Shown here: positions 44,831 to 53,513 of the stretch, one piece after another | Layout: each line of letters opens with the position of its first letter | Numbering within the stretch: the stretch's first letter is position 1 | Assembly: GCF_025725685.1 (NCBI RefSeq) | Contig: NZ_CP107008.1 | Location: 3,906,001 to 3,970,000, forward strand | DNA length: 64,000 nucleotides | DNA from: Halomonas sp. M4R1S46 | Lineage (GTDB): Bacteria > Pseudomonadota > Gammaproteobacteria > Pseudomonadales > Halomonadaceae | Direction: 5' to 3' | The notes under the pieces: generated by a model | Told to the model about the DNA's origin: nothing | What the model saw: only the letters and a program-made list of their open reading frames with translations | Database searches by the model: none | Position numbers and translations under genes: made by a program

Positions 44831-45517
44831 ATGGCACGCCCTCTCTGCCTGCTCTTCGATTGCGACGGCACCCTGGTCGACAGCGAACCCCTGTTGGCCG
44901 ACGAGATGGAGACGAGCCTCACCGCCGTGGGCCTGCCCTTCCAGGCCAGCGATTACATCGGCGAGTTCCGGGGCGCCCGCTTCCGCCATATCGTCGCCGA
45001 GCTGGAACGCCGCCACGGCGCGGTGGACCCCGGCCACCTCGAGGTGCTGGAACGCGACATGCGCGCCAACCTCAATCGCCGCCTGGCCACCGACCTCAAG
45101 CCCATCACCGGCGCCACCGAGGCCCTGGCCAGCCTCACCGGCCACCCCATGGGCGTGGTCTCCAACGGCCCGGTGAACAAGATCCGCACCTCCCTGATGG
45201 CGACCCGGCTCGAAGCCGTCTTCGGCGATCACCTGTTCAGCGCCTACGAGGCCCAGTGCTGGAAACCCGACCCCTGCCTCTATCACCACGCCGCCAGCCT
45301 GATGGGCTATGCCGCCGAGGACTGCGTGGCCATCGACGACGCCATCGTCGGGGTGAGGGCCGCGCTGGCCGCCGGCATGACGGTGATCCACCTCAACCGC
45401 TTCCCGGACGCCGAGGAGACCCCCGAGGGCGCCATCACGATCACCAGCATGTTCCAGCTGCCCACCGTGATCTCGCGCCTGGAGAGCTCCCGCCACCTGG
45501 CGACTTCCCAGGCCTGA
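44831..45517 (+). CDS. HAD-superfamily phosphatase, YieH-like (paralogue A)
   Basis: 228-residue haloacid-dehalogenase phosphatase. Motif I is FDCDGTLVDSE (8-18) with both catalytic aspartates, motif II VVSNGP, and motif III KPDPCLY with AIDDAIVGVRAALAAG. The order and cap size resemble E. coli YieH, a 6-phosphogluconate phosphatase. It lies upstream of the LacI/KdgK genes, and a close paralogue lies at 48120-48797. The substrate is likely a sugar acid phosphate (inference). Two GTTCACAA motifs occur in the upstream region (near 44731 and 44792). Confidence 0.85.
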   Translation: MARPLCLLFDCDGTLVDSEPLLADEMETSLTAVGLPFQASDYIGEFRGARFRHIVAELERRHGAVDPGHLEVLERDMRANLNRRLATDLKPITGATEALASLTGHPMGVVSNGPVNKIRTSLMATRLEAVFGDHLFSAYEAQCWKPDPCLYHHAASLMGYAAEDCVAIDDAIVGVRAALAAGMTVIHLNRFPDAEETPEGAITITSMFQLPTVISRLESSRHLATSQA

Positions 45518-45684
45518 TGCCGCCGCCCCTGGCCTCGGTCAGGCCCCCACACGGCAGGGTGCAGCCGGTGACCTCCCGAGCCGTGACGGCGCCCGGGAGT
45601 CGGTGCCCCCGAGGACAGCCACCCGCCCCCCGACCTTTGTCTAGCCCCGGACGCCTTGCCAGCCGGCACTCCCCGCGCCTACGA

Positions 45685-45698
45685 TGGTAACGTTCCCA
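45685..45698. promoter_or_regulatory. LacI-family operator candidate before the regulator gene
   Basis: TGGTAACGTTCCCA, a near-palindrome around AACGTT, 18 bp before the LacI gene start. A very similar site (TGGTATCGTTCCCA) precedes kdgK. The central CG and the spacing are typical of LacI-family operators, which suggests autoregulation. Confidence 0.65.
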
Positions 45699-45716
45699 TC
45701 CCAGGCCGATCCGCCG

Positions 45717-46754
45717 ATGTCCAAGAACGCCCAACGCGCCACCCTCCTGGAAGTCGCCCGCGACGCCGGCGTCTCCAAGACCAGCGTCTCCCGCTATTTC
45801 GGCGGCGAGCGAGAGCGCCTGTCGCGGGACATGCAGCGGCGCATCGCGGCCAGCGCCAGGCGCCTGGGCTATCGTCCCAACCAGATGGCCCGCGGGCTCA
45901 AGGGCGGTCGCTCGCGCCTGATCGGCATGCTGGTGGCGGACATCCGCAACCCCTTCTCGATCGCGGTGATGCACGGGGTGGAGCAGGCCTGCCGGGAGCA
46001 GGGCCTCTCGCTGATGGTCTGCAACACCGACAACGACCCGGCCCTGGAACGAGAGCACCTGGCCCTGCTCGCCGGCTACCAGGTGGAGGGACTGGTCATC
46101 AACGTCGCCGGCCGGCCCAGCCGGGAGCTCGAGGCCCTGGCCGCCCAGGGCACCCCCCTGGTGCTGCTCGACCGCTCACTGGGCGACTTCGAGGCCGACG
46201 TGGTGGGACTCGACAACGCCAGCGCCATCGATAGCGCCCTCGACCATCTGCAGGCCCAGGGCTACGGCGAGCTGCTCTACGTCAGCGAACCGCCAGCCGA
46301 GGCCAGCTCGCGCCGGGCCCGCCTGGCGCGCTTCCACGAGCAGCTCGCCGCCCGCGAGCTGAGCGGCGAGGCGTGCTGCCTGGCGCTCGACGGCCATGCG
46401 TCGGCGCTGGAGCGCGCCATCGCCGCCTTCCTGGACGCCCCGGCCGACAGGCCCCGGGCACTGCTGTGCGCCAACGGCAACGTCACCCTGGCGGTGACCC
46501 GGGCGCTGCAGGCCCTCGGCGTCCCCCTGGGCGAGACCGGGCTGATGGGCATCGACGAGCTCGACTGGTGCGCCCTAGTCGCCCCCGGCATCACCACCCT
46601 CGCCCAGCCCACCGAGGACATCGGCCGGACGGCGGTGGACAGCCTGCTGCAACGCCGTACGCAGCGCGAACGTCCCGCCCCGCCGCGGCACATCCACTAC
46701 CAGGCCCGGCTCATCGCTCGCGGCTCGACCCGCCGCCCGGCATCGGGCCGCTGA
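45717..46754 (+). CDS. LacI family transcriptional regulator
   Basis: 345 residues. The N-terminal LacI helix-turn-helix (TLLEVARDAGVSKTSVSRYF, about 8-27) is followed by the hinge helix region RLGYRPNQMARGLKGG and a periplasmic-binding-protein-like ligand domain (about 65-335). The start at 45717 is used because it follows the operator; a longer frame opens at 45684 inside the operator. It probably represses itself and kdgK in response to a sugar acid (inference from operators and neighbours). Confidence 0.92.
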   Translation: MSKNAQRATLLEVARDAGVSKTSVSRYFGGERERLSRDMQRRIAASARRLGYRPNQMARGLKGGRSRLIGMLVADIRNPFSIAVMHGVEQACREQGLSLMVCNTDNDPALEREHLALLAGYQVEGLVINVAGRPSRELEALAAQGTPLVLLDRSLGDFEADVVGLDNASAIDSALDHLQAQGYGELLYVSEPPAEASSRRARLARFHEQLAARELSGEACCLALDGHASALERAIAAFLDAPADRPRALLCANGNVTLAVTRALQALGVPLGETGLMGIDELDWCALVAPGITTLAQPTEDIGRTAVDSLLQRRTQRERPAPPRHIHYQARLIARGSTRRPASGR

Positions 46755-46800
46755 CATGAGCCCGGTCGAAGCGCTCGTCCGGCAGGGCCCATCTACCGGA

Positions 46801-46814
46801 TGGTATCGTTCCCA
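46801..46814. promoter_or_regulatory. LacI-family operator candidate before kdgK
   Basis: TGGTATCGTTCCCA differs at one base from the site in front of the lacI-type gene. It lies 21 bp before the kdgK ATG, where a bound repressor would block initiation. Confidence 0.65.
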
Positions 46815-46834
46815 CTTTATATGAGGCATTGTCC

Positions 46835-47818
46835 ATGACAGCTACCGCGACACCTCCCGAGATCCTCGCCTTCGGCGAGGCGATGACCCTGTTCGTCGCC
46901 GATGCCCCCGGCGACCTGGCCGAGGTCGAGCATTTCCAGCGCCGCATCGCCGGGGCCGACACCAACGTGGCCATCGGCCTGGCCCGCCTGGGCTTCCATG
47001 TCGGCTGGCTGAGCCGGGTCGGCGACGACGCCTTCGGCCGCTACATTCGCCGCACCCTGGAGGCCGAGGGCCTGAACTGTCGCCACCTGGCCCGTGACCC
47101 GGCCCACCCCACCGGCCTGGTCTTCAAGGAACGCGCCGAGGGCGGCGCGGATCCCCACGTCGAATACTACCGTCGCGGCAGCGCCGCCAGCCGGCTGGCG
47201 CCGGACGACGCCGCCGCCGTGGACTTCGCTTCGGCCCGCCACCTGCACGCCACCGGCATCCCGCCGGCGATCTCGGCGAGCTGCCGCGAGCTGTCCTGGC
47301 ACATGCTCGAGCACGCCCGCCGCGCCGGGGCCAGCATCTCCTTCGACCCCAACCTGCGCCCCGGCCTGTGGGCCAGCGAGGCCGAGATGTGCGACACCCT
47401 CAACGCCATGGCCGGTCACGCCGACTGGGTGCTGCCGGGGCTGGCCGAGGGGCGCCGCCTGACCGGCCTGGAGACGCCCCACGACATCGCCGGCTTCTAC
47501 CTCGACCGCGGCGCCCGGGCGGTGATCATCAAGCTGGGACCGGAGGGCAGCTACTATCGCGGCACCCTCGGCGGCCAGGAGGAAAGCCTCGACGTGCCCG
47601 GCATCGCGGTGCGCGAGGTCGTCGACACCGTGGGCGCCGGCGACGGCTTCGCGGTCGGGGTGGTCAGTGCGCTGCTCGACGGCCGCTCGCCGCGCGAGGC
47701 GCTCAACCGCGGCAACCTGATCGGCGCCCTGGCGGTGCAGGTGCTCGGCGACATGGAGGGCCTGCCCAGCCGTGCGCGCCTCGACGAGCTCGAGGCCAGC
47801 CTCCCCACCCCGGATTGA
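46835..47818 (+). CDS. kdgK: 2-dehydro-3-deoxygluconokinase (PfkB/ribokinase family)
   Basis: 327-residue PfkB-family sugar kinase. The N-terminus has ILAFGEAMTLFVAD and GADTNVAIGLARLG. The C-terminal signature with the catalytic base is DTVGAGDGFAVGVVSALL. Similar enzymes phosphorylate 2-keto-3-deoxygluconate to KDPG. The uxuA/uxuB/manD operon nearby produces KDG, which supports this role. The ATG at 46835 is eight bases after GAGG. Confidence 0.88.
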   Translation: MTATATPPEILAFGEAMTLFVADAPGDLAEVEHFQRRIAGADTNVAIGLARLGFHVGWLSRVGDDAFGRYIRRTLEAEGLNCRHLARDPAHPTGLVFKERAEGGADPHVEYYRRGSAASRLAPDDAAAVDFASARHLHATGIPPAISASCRELSWHMLEHARRAGASISFDPNLRPGLWASEAEMCDTLNAMAGHADWVLPGLAEGRRLTGLETPHDIAGFYLDRGARAVIIKLGPEGSYYRGTLGGQEESLDVPGIAVREVVDTVGAGDGFAVGVVSALLDGRSPREALNRGNLIGALAVQVLGDMEGLPSRARLDELEASLPTPD

Positions 47819-47828
47819 GGACCTTCCC

Positions 47829-48015
47829 ATGACCAAGCGCATCGTCGTCTCCAGGACGCGCAGCTGCGTCGCGATTTCCATGTCGACGTCTTCGAACACC
47901 TCGAGGATCTCGACGACCCGGCCTTCCGCGCCGCCCTGCGCGAGGCCCATGGCCTGGTCGGTGCCAGCCGGCGAATCACCCCCGAACTGCTCGACGCGGC
48001 TACTAACTGCGATTG
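47829..48015 (+). pseudogene. Remnant of a 2-hydroxyacid dehydrogenase (2-ketogluconate reductase type)
   Basis: An ATG nine bases after kdgK opens MTKRIVVSR; after a frameshift near 47856 the reading is QDAQLRRDFHVDVFEH, then LEDLDDPAFRAALREA and HGLVGASRRITPELLDAA. This is the N-terminal substrate-domain part of a D-isomer 2-hydroxyacid dehydrogenase such as GhrB/TkrA. About 60 codons remain; the NAD domain is gone. It was probably once part of the kdgK operon. The rest of the gap to 48119 holds nothing recognisable. Confidence 0.72.
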
Positions 48016-48119
48016 CCCAGCCACCTCGGGCTTGCCACTCAAGGGTGTCGACTATTGCTGGTAGTATCTGACCCCGCACGCCGCTCGACCGCCCACTCCC
48101 CTGCCCCCGCGAGGTCCGC

Positions 48120-48797
48120 ATGACATTCCCCCTCTGCCTGCTCTTCGACTCCGACGGCACCCTGGTCGACAGCGAGATCCTGCTCGCCCAGGTGATGGCG
48201 GAGACGCTGCCGCACTTCGGCCTGCCGTTCACCGCCCGCCAGTACATGGAGGAGTTCCGCGGCGTGCGCTTCCTGGCCATCGTCCAGCAGCTGGAGACAC
48301 GGCACGGCGCCCTCGACGACGTCCGCTTCCAGGCAATGGAAGATGCCATGCGCGCGCGCATGGAGGACCGCATGCGCGAAGAGCTCGTGGCGATCGACGG
48401 CATGCCCGCGGCGCTCGAGGCGCTGGCCGCCTACCCCCGGGCGGTGGTCTCCAACGGCCCCGAGCGCAAGATCCGCTGCGCCATGGCCAGCACCGGCCTG
48501 GCCCCCCACTTCGGCGAGCGGCTGTTCAGCGCCTACACCCTGGGGGTGTGGAAGCCCGACCCGGCGCTCTACCTCAAGGCCGCCGAGGCGATGGGCTATG
48601 CGCCGGAGCGCTGCGTGGTGATCGACGACGCCGCGGTGGGCGTGGCCGCCGGGCTCGCCGCCGGTATGCGGGTGGTGCACCTCAATCGCTTCCCCGACGA
48701 GGAGACCACCCCCGAGGGCGCCATCGCCATCGGCCACCCCGGCGAGCTGCCGGCGATGATCGCCGAGCTGGCCGCCAAGGTGCCGCAGCCGGTCTGA
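48120..48797 (+). CDS. HAD-superfamily phosphatase, YieH-like (paralogue B)
   Basis: 225 residues, with the same design as paralogue A: motif I FDSDGTLVDSE (9-19), AVVSNGPERKIRCAMAS, and KPDPALYLKAAEAMGYAP with VIDDAAVGVAAGLAAG. The two proteins share most motifs and the C-terminal HLNRFPDxEETPEGA, so they are duplicates that flank the LacI/kdgK pair. The substrate is unknown; a sugar acid phosphate is likely. It ends before a strong bidirectional hairpin. Confidence 0.86.
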   Translation: MTFPLCLLFDSDGTLVDSEILLAQVMAETLPHFGLPFTARQYMEEFRGVRFLAIVQQLETRHGALDDVRFQAMEDAMRARMEDRMREELVAIDGMPAALEALAAYPRAVVSNGPERKIRCAMASTGLAPHFGERLFSAYTLGVWKPDPALYLKAAEAMGYAPERCVVIDDAAVGVAAGLAAGMRVVHLNRFPDEETTPEGAIAIGHPGELPAMIAELAAKVPQPV

Positions 48798-48816
48798 GCC
48801 GGCCGCGCCAGACGAC

Positions 48817-48849
48817 GACGCCCCCGCCGGTGGCACCGGCGGGGGCGTC
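48817..48849. terminator. Bidirectional terminator hairpin between HAD gene and uxuA
   Basis: GACGCCCCCGCCGGTG and CACCGGCGGGGGCGTC form a long GC-rich stem between convergent genes, followed by GCGTTTCGGG on the plus strand. Confidence 0.75.
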
Positions 48850-48874
48850 GCGTTTCGGGCGTTCGCTTCCGGGC

Positions 48875-50053
48875 TCAGGCGGTCAGCGAGCGCACCGCCA
48901 GCTCCACGCCGCGCAGCTCGGCCAGCCCCTTGAGGCGGCCATAGAGCGGGTACCCCGGCGCGGTGTCGCGATGCTGGTCGTCGAGGATATGGTGGCCATG
49001 GTCGGGGCGCAGCGGCAGCCGTGGGCCGCCCTCCCGCTCGCGGCGGCGCTCCTCGGCGACCAGCGCCCGGACCACGCCGACCATGTCCAGGTCGCCGCCC
49101 AGGTGATGGGCCTCGTGGAAGGAGCGCGGGTCCGGCGACTCCCGCCGGGTGGCGCGCAGATGGGCGAAGTGGATGTGCGGAGCGAAGCGCTCGGCCATCG
49201 CCACCAGGTCGAGGTCGGCGCTGACCCCGTAGGAGCCGGTGCACAGGGTCAGGCCGTTGGCCGGGCTCGGCACGCGCTCGAGCAGCCACCGGGCATCCTC
49301 GGGCCCGGATACCACCCGCGGCAGGCCGAGCATCGGGCGGGGTGGGTCGTCGGGGTGGATCGCCAGACGCACGCCCACCTCCTCGGCCACCGGGACGACC
49401 GCCGCGAGGAAGTCTCCCAGGTGCTCGCGCAGCCGCTCGGCATCGATCTCGGCATATTCCGCGAGCACGCCGCGGAACCGCTCGAGGGTATAGTGCTCCT
49501 CGGCGCCGGGCAGCCCGGCGATGATGGTGTTCACCAGCCGCTCGCGACCGGCGTCGTCGAGGCCGTCGAGATAGGCCTGGGCCTCGGCCTTCTCGGCGTC
49601 GGAGTACTCCTCTTCGGCGCCGGGGCGGGCCAGCAGGTAGAGGTCGAAGGCGGCGAAGGCGGTCTGGTCGAAGCGCAGCGCCAGGCCACCGTCCGGCAGG
49701 CGCCAGGCCAGGTCGGTGCGCGTCCAGTCGAGCACCGGCATGAAGTTGTAGCAGACCACATCGATGCCACAGGCCGCCAGGTGGCGCAGCGTCTGCTGGT
49801 AGGCCGCGATATAGGCGTCGCGGCCGGCCAGCCCCTGCTTGACGGCCTCGTGCACCGGCACGCTCTCCACCACCGACCAGGTGAGGCCGGCCGCCTCGAT
49901 CATGCGCTGGCGCTCGGCGATGGCCTCGAGCGGCCAGACCTCGCCATTGGGGATCTCGTGCAGGGCGGTGACGATGCCGGTGGCCCCGGTCTGGCGGATC
50001 TCGTCGAGGCCGATGGGGTCGGCGGGGCCGAACCAGCGCCAGGTGTGTTCCAT
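48875..50053 (-). CDS. uxuA: Mannonate dehydratase (UxuA type)
   Basis: 392-residue enzyme that dehydrates D-mannonate to 2-keto-3-deoxygluconate. It starts MEHTWRWFGPADPIGLDEIR. Metal-binding patterns are IHPDDPPRPMLGLPRVV, CTGSYGV and the C-terminal LRPDHGHHIL. Last gene of an eight-gene minus-strand operon, 16 bp after uxuB. Its product KDG would go to KdgK, encoded convergently. A second, unrelated mannonate dehydratase candidate (55586-56797) is in the same operon. Confidence 0.96.
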   Translation of the reverse strand: MEHTWRWFGPADPIGLDEIRQTGATGIVTALHEIPNGEVWPLEAIAERQRMIEAAGLTWSVVESVPVHEAVKQGLAGRDAYIAAYQQTLRHLAACGIDVVCYNFMPVLDWTRTDLAWRLPDGGLALRFDQTAFAAFDLYLLARPGAEEEYSDAEKAEAQAYLDGLDDAGRERLVNTIIAGLPGAEEHYTLERFRGVLAEYAEIDAERLREHLGDFLAAVVPVAEEVGVRLAIHPDDPPRPMLGLPRVVSGPEDARWLLERVPSPANGLTLCTGSYGVSADLDLVAMAERFAPHIHFAHLRATRRESPDPRSFHEAHHLGGDLDMVGVVRALVAEERRREREGGPRLPLRPDHGHHILDDQHRDTAPGYPLYGRLKGLAELRGVELAVRSLTA

Positions 50054-50069
50054 GGGAGGGTCCTCTCGG

Positions 50070-51557
50070 TCAGGCCCGTTCGAGGGCGGCCAGCGCCCCG
50101 GCGAGCCCCTGTCGGGTCAGGGTGGTGGTGGCGGCGACGACCGCCCGGGCGAAGCGCGGCTCGGCCGCCAGCGCCGGCGGGAAGACGTCCTCCACGGCCA
50201 GGAAGGCCGGCACCAGGGCCTCGACATCGTCGCCGTGGCGCGCGTGCAGGGCCGCCAGCCGGCTGGCCAGGGGGTCGTCCACCGCATGGGGCCGGCCGGC
50301 CAGATCGTCGCCGGCCGTATAGCGGATCCAGGCGGCCACGCCGAGCGCGGTGCAGGGCACCTCGCCACCGGCCGCCAGGCGTGCCTGGGCGCCGTGCAGC
50401 CAGCGCTGGGGCAGCTTCTGGGAGCCGTCCATGGCGATCTGCTGCAGGCGATGGCGCAGGCTGTCGTTGGCGAAGCGCTCGAGCAGCTGCTCGGCGTAGG
50501 CGGTGAGACCGGTGCCCTCGGGCATGGCCAGGGTGGGGGCGGCCTCGTCGAGCATGTAACGGCGCAGCAGGGCCACCAGGGCGTCGCGGCCCACGGCATC
50601 GGCCACCGTCTCGATGCCGTCCAGGGCGCCCAGGTAGGCGAGCAGCGAGTGGCTGCCGTTGAGCATCCGCAGCTTCATGGTCTCGAAGGGCGCCACGTCG
50701 GCGACCATCTCCACGCCGTCCGCCTCCCAGTCGGGACGCCCCCGGGGGAAGTCGTCCTCGACCACCCACTGGCTGAAGGCCTCGCCGACCACGGCATTGG
50801 GGTCCTCGACGCCGAGCTCGGCGAGGCGGGTGAAGTCCGCCTCGGTCATGGCCGGCACGATGCGATCGACCATGCTGCACGGGAAGGCCACCTCGCGCTC
50901 GACCCACGCCGCCAGCTCGCCGTCGCGACGGGCCGCCAGCTCGGTCACGGCGGCGCGGGTGCGCTTGCCGTTATCGGGCATGTTGTCGCAACTGAGCACC
51001 GTGAACGGCGCCAGCCCCGCCGCCCGGCGCCGCGCCAGTGCCTCGACCAGCAGCCCCGGCGCGGTGCACGGCGCCTCGGGGTCGGCGATGTCCGCGGCGA
51101 TCAAGGGATCGTCCTCGAGCAGGCGGCCGCTGGCCGGACTCAGGAAATAGCCCTTCTCGGTCACCGTCAGGGTCACGATGCGCGTCTCGGGGGAGGCCAG
51201 GCGCGAGAGCAGCGCCTCGCGGTCGCGCCCCCAGCGGCCACTGGCGGGATCCTTCCCGGTGAAGAGGGTCTCCTCGATCACGCCGATCTCGCGGACGGTG
51301 ACATGCGCGCTGTCGGCGTACTCGGCCACGTGGTAGCGGTGGCCGGCCTCGCGAAGGGCGTCCACCAGACCCACGCTGGAACGCAGGTTGGCGCTGCTCA
51401 GGCCCCAGGCGGTATCGCCGCTGCGCTGGCGATAGCGCTCGAGATAGACCGCCTGATGGGCGCGGTGGAAGGCCCCCAGGCCCAGGTGGACGACGCCGAT
51501 TCGGCCGCTGCCGGGGCGGGCCGACAGCCGTGTGACATCCTGCATCATGGTCTCCAT
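50070..51557 (-). CDS. uxuB: Fructuronate reductase / mannitol dehydrogenase family
   Basis: 495-residue NAD-dependent polyol dehydrogenase of the UxuB/MtlD long-chain family. The nucleotide-binding start is IGVVHLGLGAFHRAHQAVYL. The catalytic region includes KLRMLNGSHSLLAYLG with the conserved KxxxxNxxH motif. With UxuA next to it, fructuronate reductase is the best call; mannitol dehydrogenase is possible from sequence alone. Start at 51557; a second ATG three codons in is equally good. Confidence 0.9.
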   Translation of the reverse strand: METMMQDVTRLSARPGSGRIGVVHLGLGAFHRAHQAVYLERYRQRSGDTAWGLSSANLRSSVGLVDALREAGHRYHVAEYADSAHVTVREIGVIEETLFTGKDPASGRWGRDREALLSRLASPETRIVTLTVTEKGYFLSPASGRLLEDDPLIAADIADPEAPCTAPGLLVEALARRRAAGLAPFTVLSCDNMPDNGKRTRAAVTELAARRDGELAAWVEREVAFPCSMVDRIVPAMTEADFTRLAELGVEDPNAVVGEAFSQWVVEDDFPRGRPDWEADGVEMVADVAPFETMKLRMLNGSHSLLAYLGALDGIETVADAVGRDALVALLRRYMLDEAAPTLAMPEGTGLTAYAEQLLERFANDSLRHRLQQIAMDGSQKLPQRWLHGAQARLAAGGEVPCTALGVAAWIRYTAGDDLAGRPHAVDDPLASRLAALHARHGDDVEALVPAFLAVEDVFPPALAAEPRFARAVVAATTTLTRQGLAGALAALERA

Positions 51558-51579
51558 GTCAGTGGGTTTCCCGGTCGCC

Positions 51580-52860
51580 TCACTGGCCCAGGATCAGGTT
51601 GGGCAGCCACAGCGAGATGAACGGCACATAGGCCACCAGCAGCAGCACCACCAGGTTGCAGAGCAGGAACGGCAGGATGGCCCGGGCCACGGCCATCATC
51701 TGCAGGTTGCCGATGCCCGCGACGACGAACAGGCACACCCCCACCGGCGGGGTGGTCAGGCCGATCATCAGGTTGAGCACCGCCATGACCGCGAAGTGCA
51801 CCGGGTCCATGCCCACCCCGGTGGCCACGCCCAGCAGCGCCGGGAAGAGGATGATCAGCGCGGCGATGGTCTCCATGAAGGCGCCGACGAACAGCATGAT
51901 GAGGTTGAGGATCAGGATCACCACCAGCGGGTTCTCGCTGATCGCCAGGATGCCGGCGGCCACCATCTGCGGGATCTGCTGGCTGGTCAGGATCCAGCCG
52001 AACAGGTTGGCCAGGCCCACCAGCAGCAGCAGCGCCGAGGAGGTCAGCACGGTGTCGGAGAGGATGGCCGGCAGCTTGCGCCAGGAGAGGCCCTTGTAGA
52101 CGTACATGCCGACCACCAGCGCGTAGAGGCTGGCGACGATGGAGGCCTCGGTGGGGGTGAAGAAGCCGCCGATGATGCCGTAGAGGATGATGCCGGTCAT
52201 CAGCAGCGCCCAGAAGGCGGTGCGCCCCTCGCGCAGCAGCTCGAGGAAAGGCACGCGACGCTCCTTGGGATAGCCGCGGCGAATGGCCAGCAGATAGACG
52301 GTGACCATCATCGCCAGGCCCAGCAGGATGCCGGGGATGGCGCCGGCCAGGAACATGCGTCCCACCGAGACCCCGGTCAGCGAGCCGGCGATGATCATCG
52401 GCACGCTGGGCGGGATAATCGGCCCGATGGTCGAGGACGCCGCGGTGACGGCGGCGGAGAACGGCTTGTCGTAGCCGGCCTTGGCCATGCCGGGGATCAT
52501 CACCGAGCCGATGCTGGCGGCATCGGCCACGGCGGTGCCGGAAATGCCGCCGAAGATCATCGATCCGCCGACGTTGGCCAGGCCCAGCCCGCCGCGGATA
52601 TGCCCGACCAGGGCGTTGGAGAAACGCACGATGTGCTCGGTGATGTTGCCGACGTTCATCAGGTTGCCGGCCAGCACGAAGCCGGGGATACACAGCAGCA
52701 CGAAGGTGTCGATCCCCGAGTAGAGGCGCTGGGGCACGATGGTCAGCGGGATCCCCGCCAGCAGCAGGTAACTCAGCGAGGCAATGCCCAGCGAGAAGGC
52801 GATCGGCACCCCGACCAGCAGCAGCACCAGGAAGACGGCAAACAGCGCGATCACTTCCAT
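51580..52860 (-). CDS. dctM: TRAP transporter large permease, DctM
   Basis: 426-residue inner-membrane protein with about twelve hydrophobic segments. Typical DctM motifs are GGSMIFGGISGTAVADAASIG, SSTIGPIIPPSVPMIIAG and LTTPPVGVCLFVVAG. It starts at 52860 and overlaps the dctQ stop by one base (TGATG). Together with DctQ and DctP it should import a hexuronate or aldonate, judged by the operon. Confidence 0.95.
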   Translation of the reverse strand: MEVIALFAVFLVLLLVGVPIAFSLGIASLSYLLLAGIPLTIVPQRLYSGIDTFVLLCIPGFVLAGNLMNVGNITEHIVRFSNALVGHIRGGLGLANVGGSMIFGGISGTAVADAASIGSVMIPGMAKAGYDKPFSAAVTAASSTIGPIIPPSVPMIIAGSLTGVSVGRMFLAGAIPGILLGLAMMVTVYLLAIRRGYPKERRVPFLELLREGRTAFWALLMTGIILYGIIGGFFTPTEASIVASLYALVVGMYVYKGLSWRKLPAILSDTVLTSSALLLLVGLANLFGWILTSQQIPQMVAAGILAISENPLVVILILNLIMLFVGAFMETIAALIILFPALLGVATGVGMDPVHFAVMAVLNLMIGLTTPPVGVCLFVVAGIGNLQMMAVARAILPFLLCNLVVLLLVAYVPFISLWLPNLILGQ

Positions 52861-53432
52861 CACGGGGCCTCCGTATCGGCTTGGGAGGGCTTGCGGCACA
52901 TGGCCAGCAGGCCCTCGACGACACCGATGGCGCTGTACAGCACGACCAGCGCGAACAACACCACGGTGGAGAAGAAGATGTAGAGCATGGGGACCTTCAG
53001 CGTCGGCGAGGTCTGCCAGGCGCCGTTGGCGGCGTACTGCCAGGCATAGGGCAGCACGATCAGGGCGAAGGCGCCCATCAGCAGGCACACCAGGGCCTGG
53101 TAGGCCGCCCGGGCGCGGGGCCCGAGCCAGTGGTGGAAGAGCTCCACATTGACATTGCGGTGCTGGCGGATCACCACCCCCGCCGAGAGCGCGACCATGT
53201 AGATGAACAGGTAGCGCGACAGCTCCTCGGTCCAGGCCGGGGAGAAAGGCAGCACCAGGCGACCGGCGATCTGCAGCAGCACGGTGCCGGCGATGCCCAC
53301 CAGCGCCAGGGTGGCGAGGGTGGTGAACAGGGTATCGAGCCAGCCGATCATGCGGCCGGCGAATCCCGCCAGGCGGGGAACCGTCGACAGGGCGTCGAGT
53401 TCCTCGACGACCCGCTGCTCGGAGGCATCCAT
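52860..53432 (-). CDS. dctQ: TRAP transporter small permease, DctQ
   Basis: 190 residues with four membrane segments (about 35-55, 70-88, 105-127 and 150-172) and the typical TM2 motif WTEELSRYLFIYMVALSAG. It forms the membrane complex with DctM. It starts 81 bp after dctP, beyond a stable stem-loop. Confidence 0.94.
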   Translation of the reverse strand: MDASEQRVVEELDALSTVPRLAGFAGRMIGWLDTLFTTLATLALVGIAGTVLLQIAGRLVLPFSPAWTEELSRYLFIYMVALSAGVVIRQHRNVNVELFHHWLGPRARAAYQALVCLLMGAFALIVLPYAWQYAANGAWQTSPTLKVPMLYIFFSTVVLFALVVLYSAIGVVEGLLAMCRKPSQADTEAP

Positions 53433-53480
53433 GGATACACCTCATGGGGGTGATCGGTCACCCCGGTGGCGACATGGGAA

Positions 53481-53507
53481 GCGGCGGGCACGAAAGGTGC
53501 CCGCCGC
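53481..53507 (-). terminator. Stem-loop between dctP and dctQ
   Basis: A perfect 11-bp stem (GCGGCGGGCAC and GTGCCCGCCGC) with a five-base loop, six bases after the dctP stop on the minus strand. No T-run. It likely stabilises the dctP part of the mRNA so that more receptor than permease is made. Confidence 0.55.
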
Positions 53508-53513
53508 AGAGGC

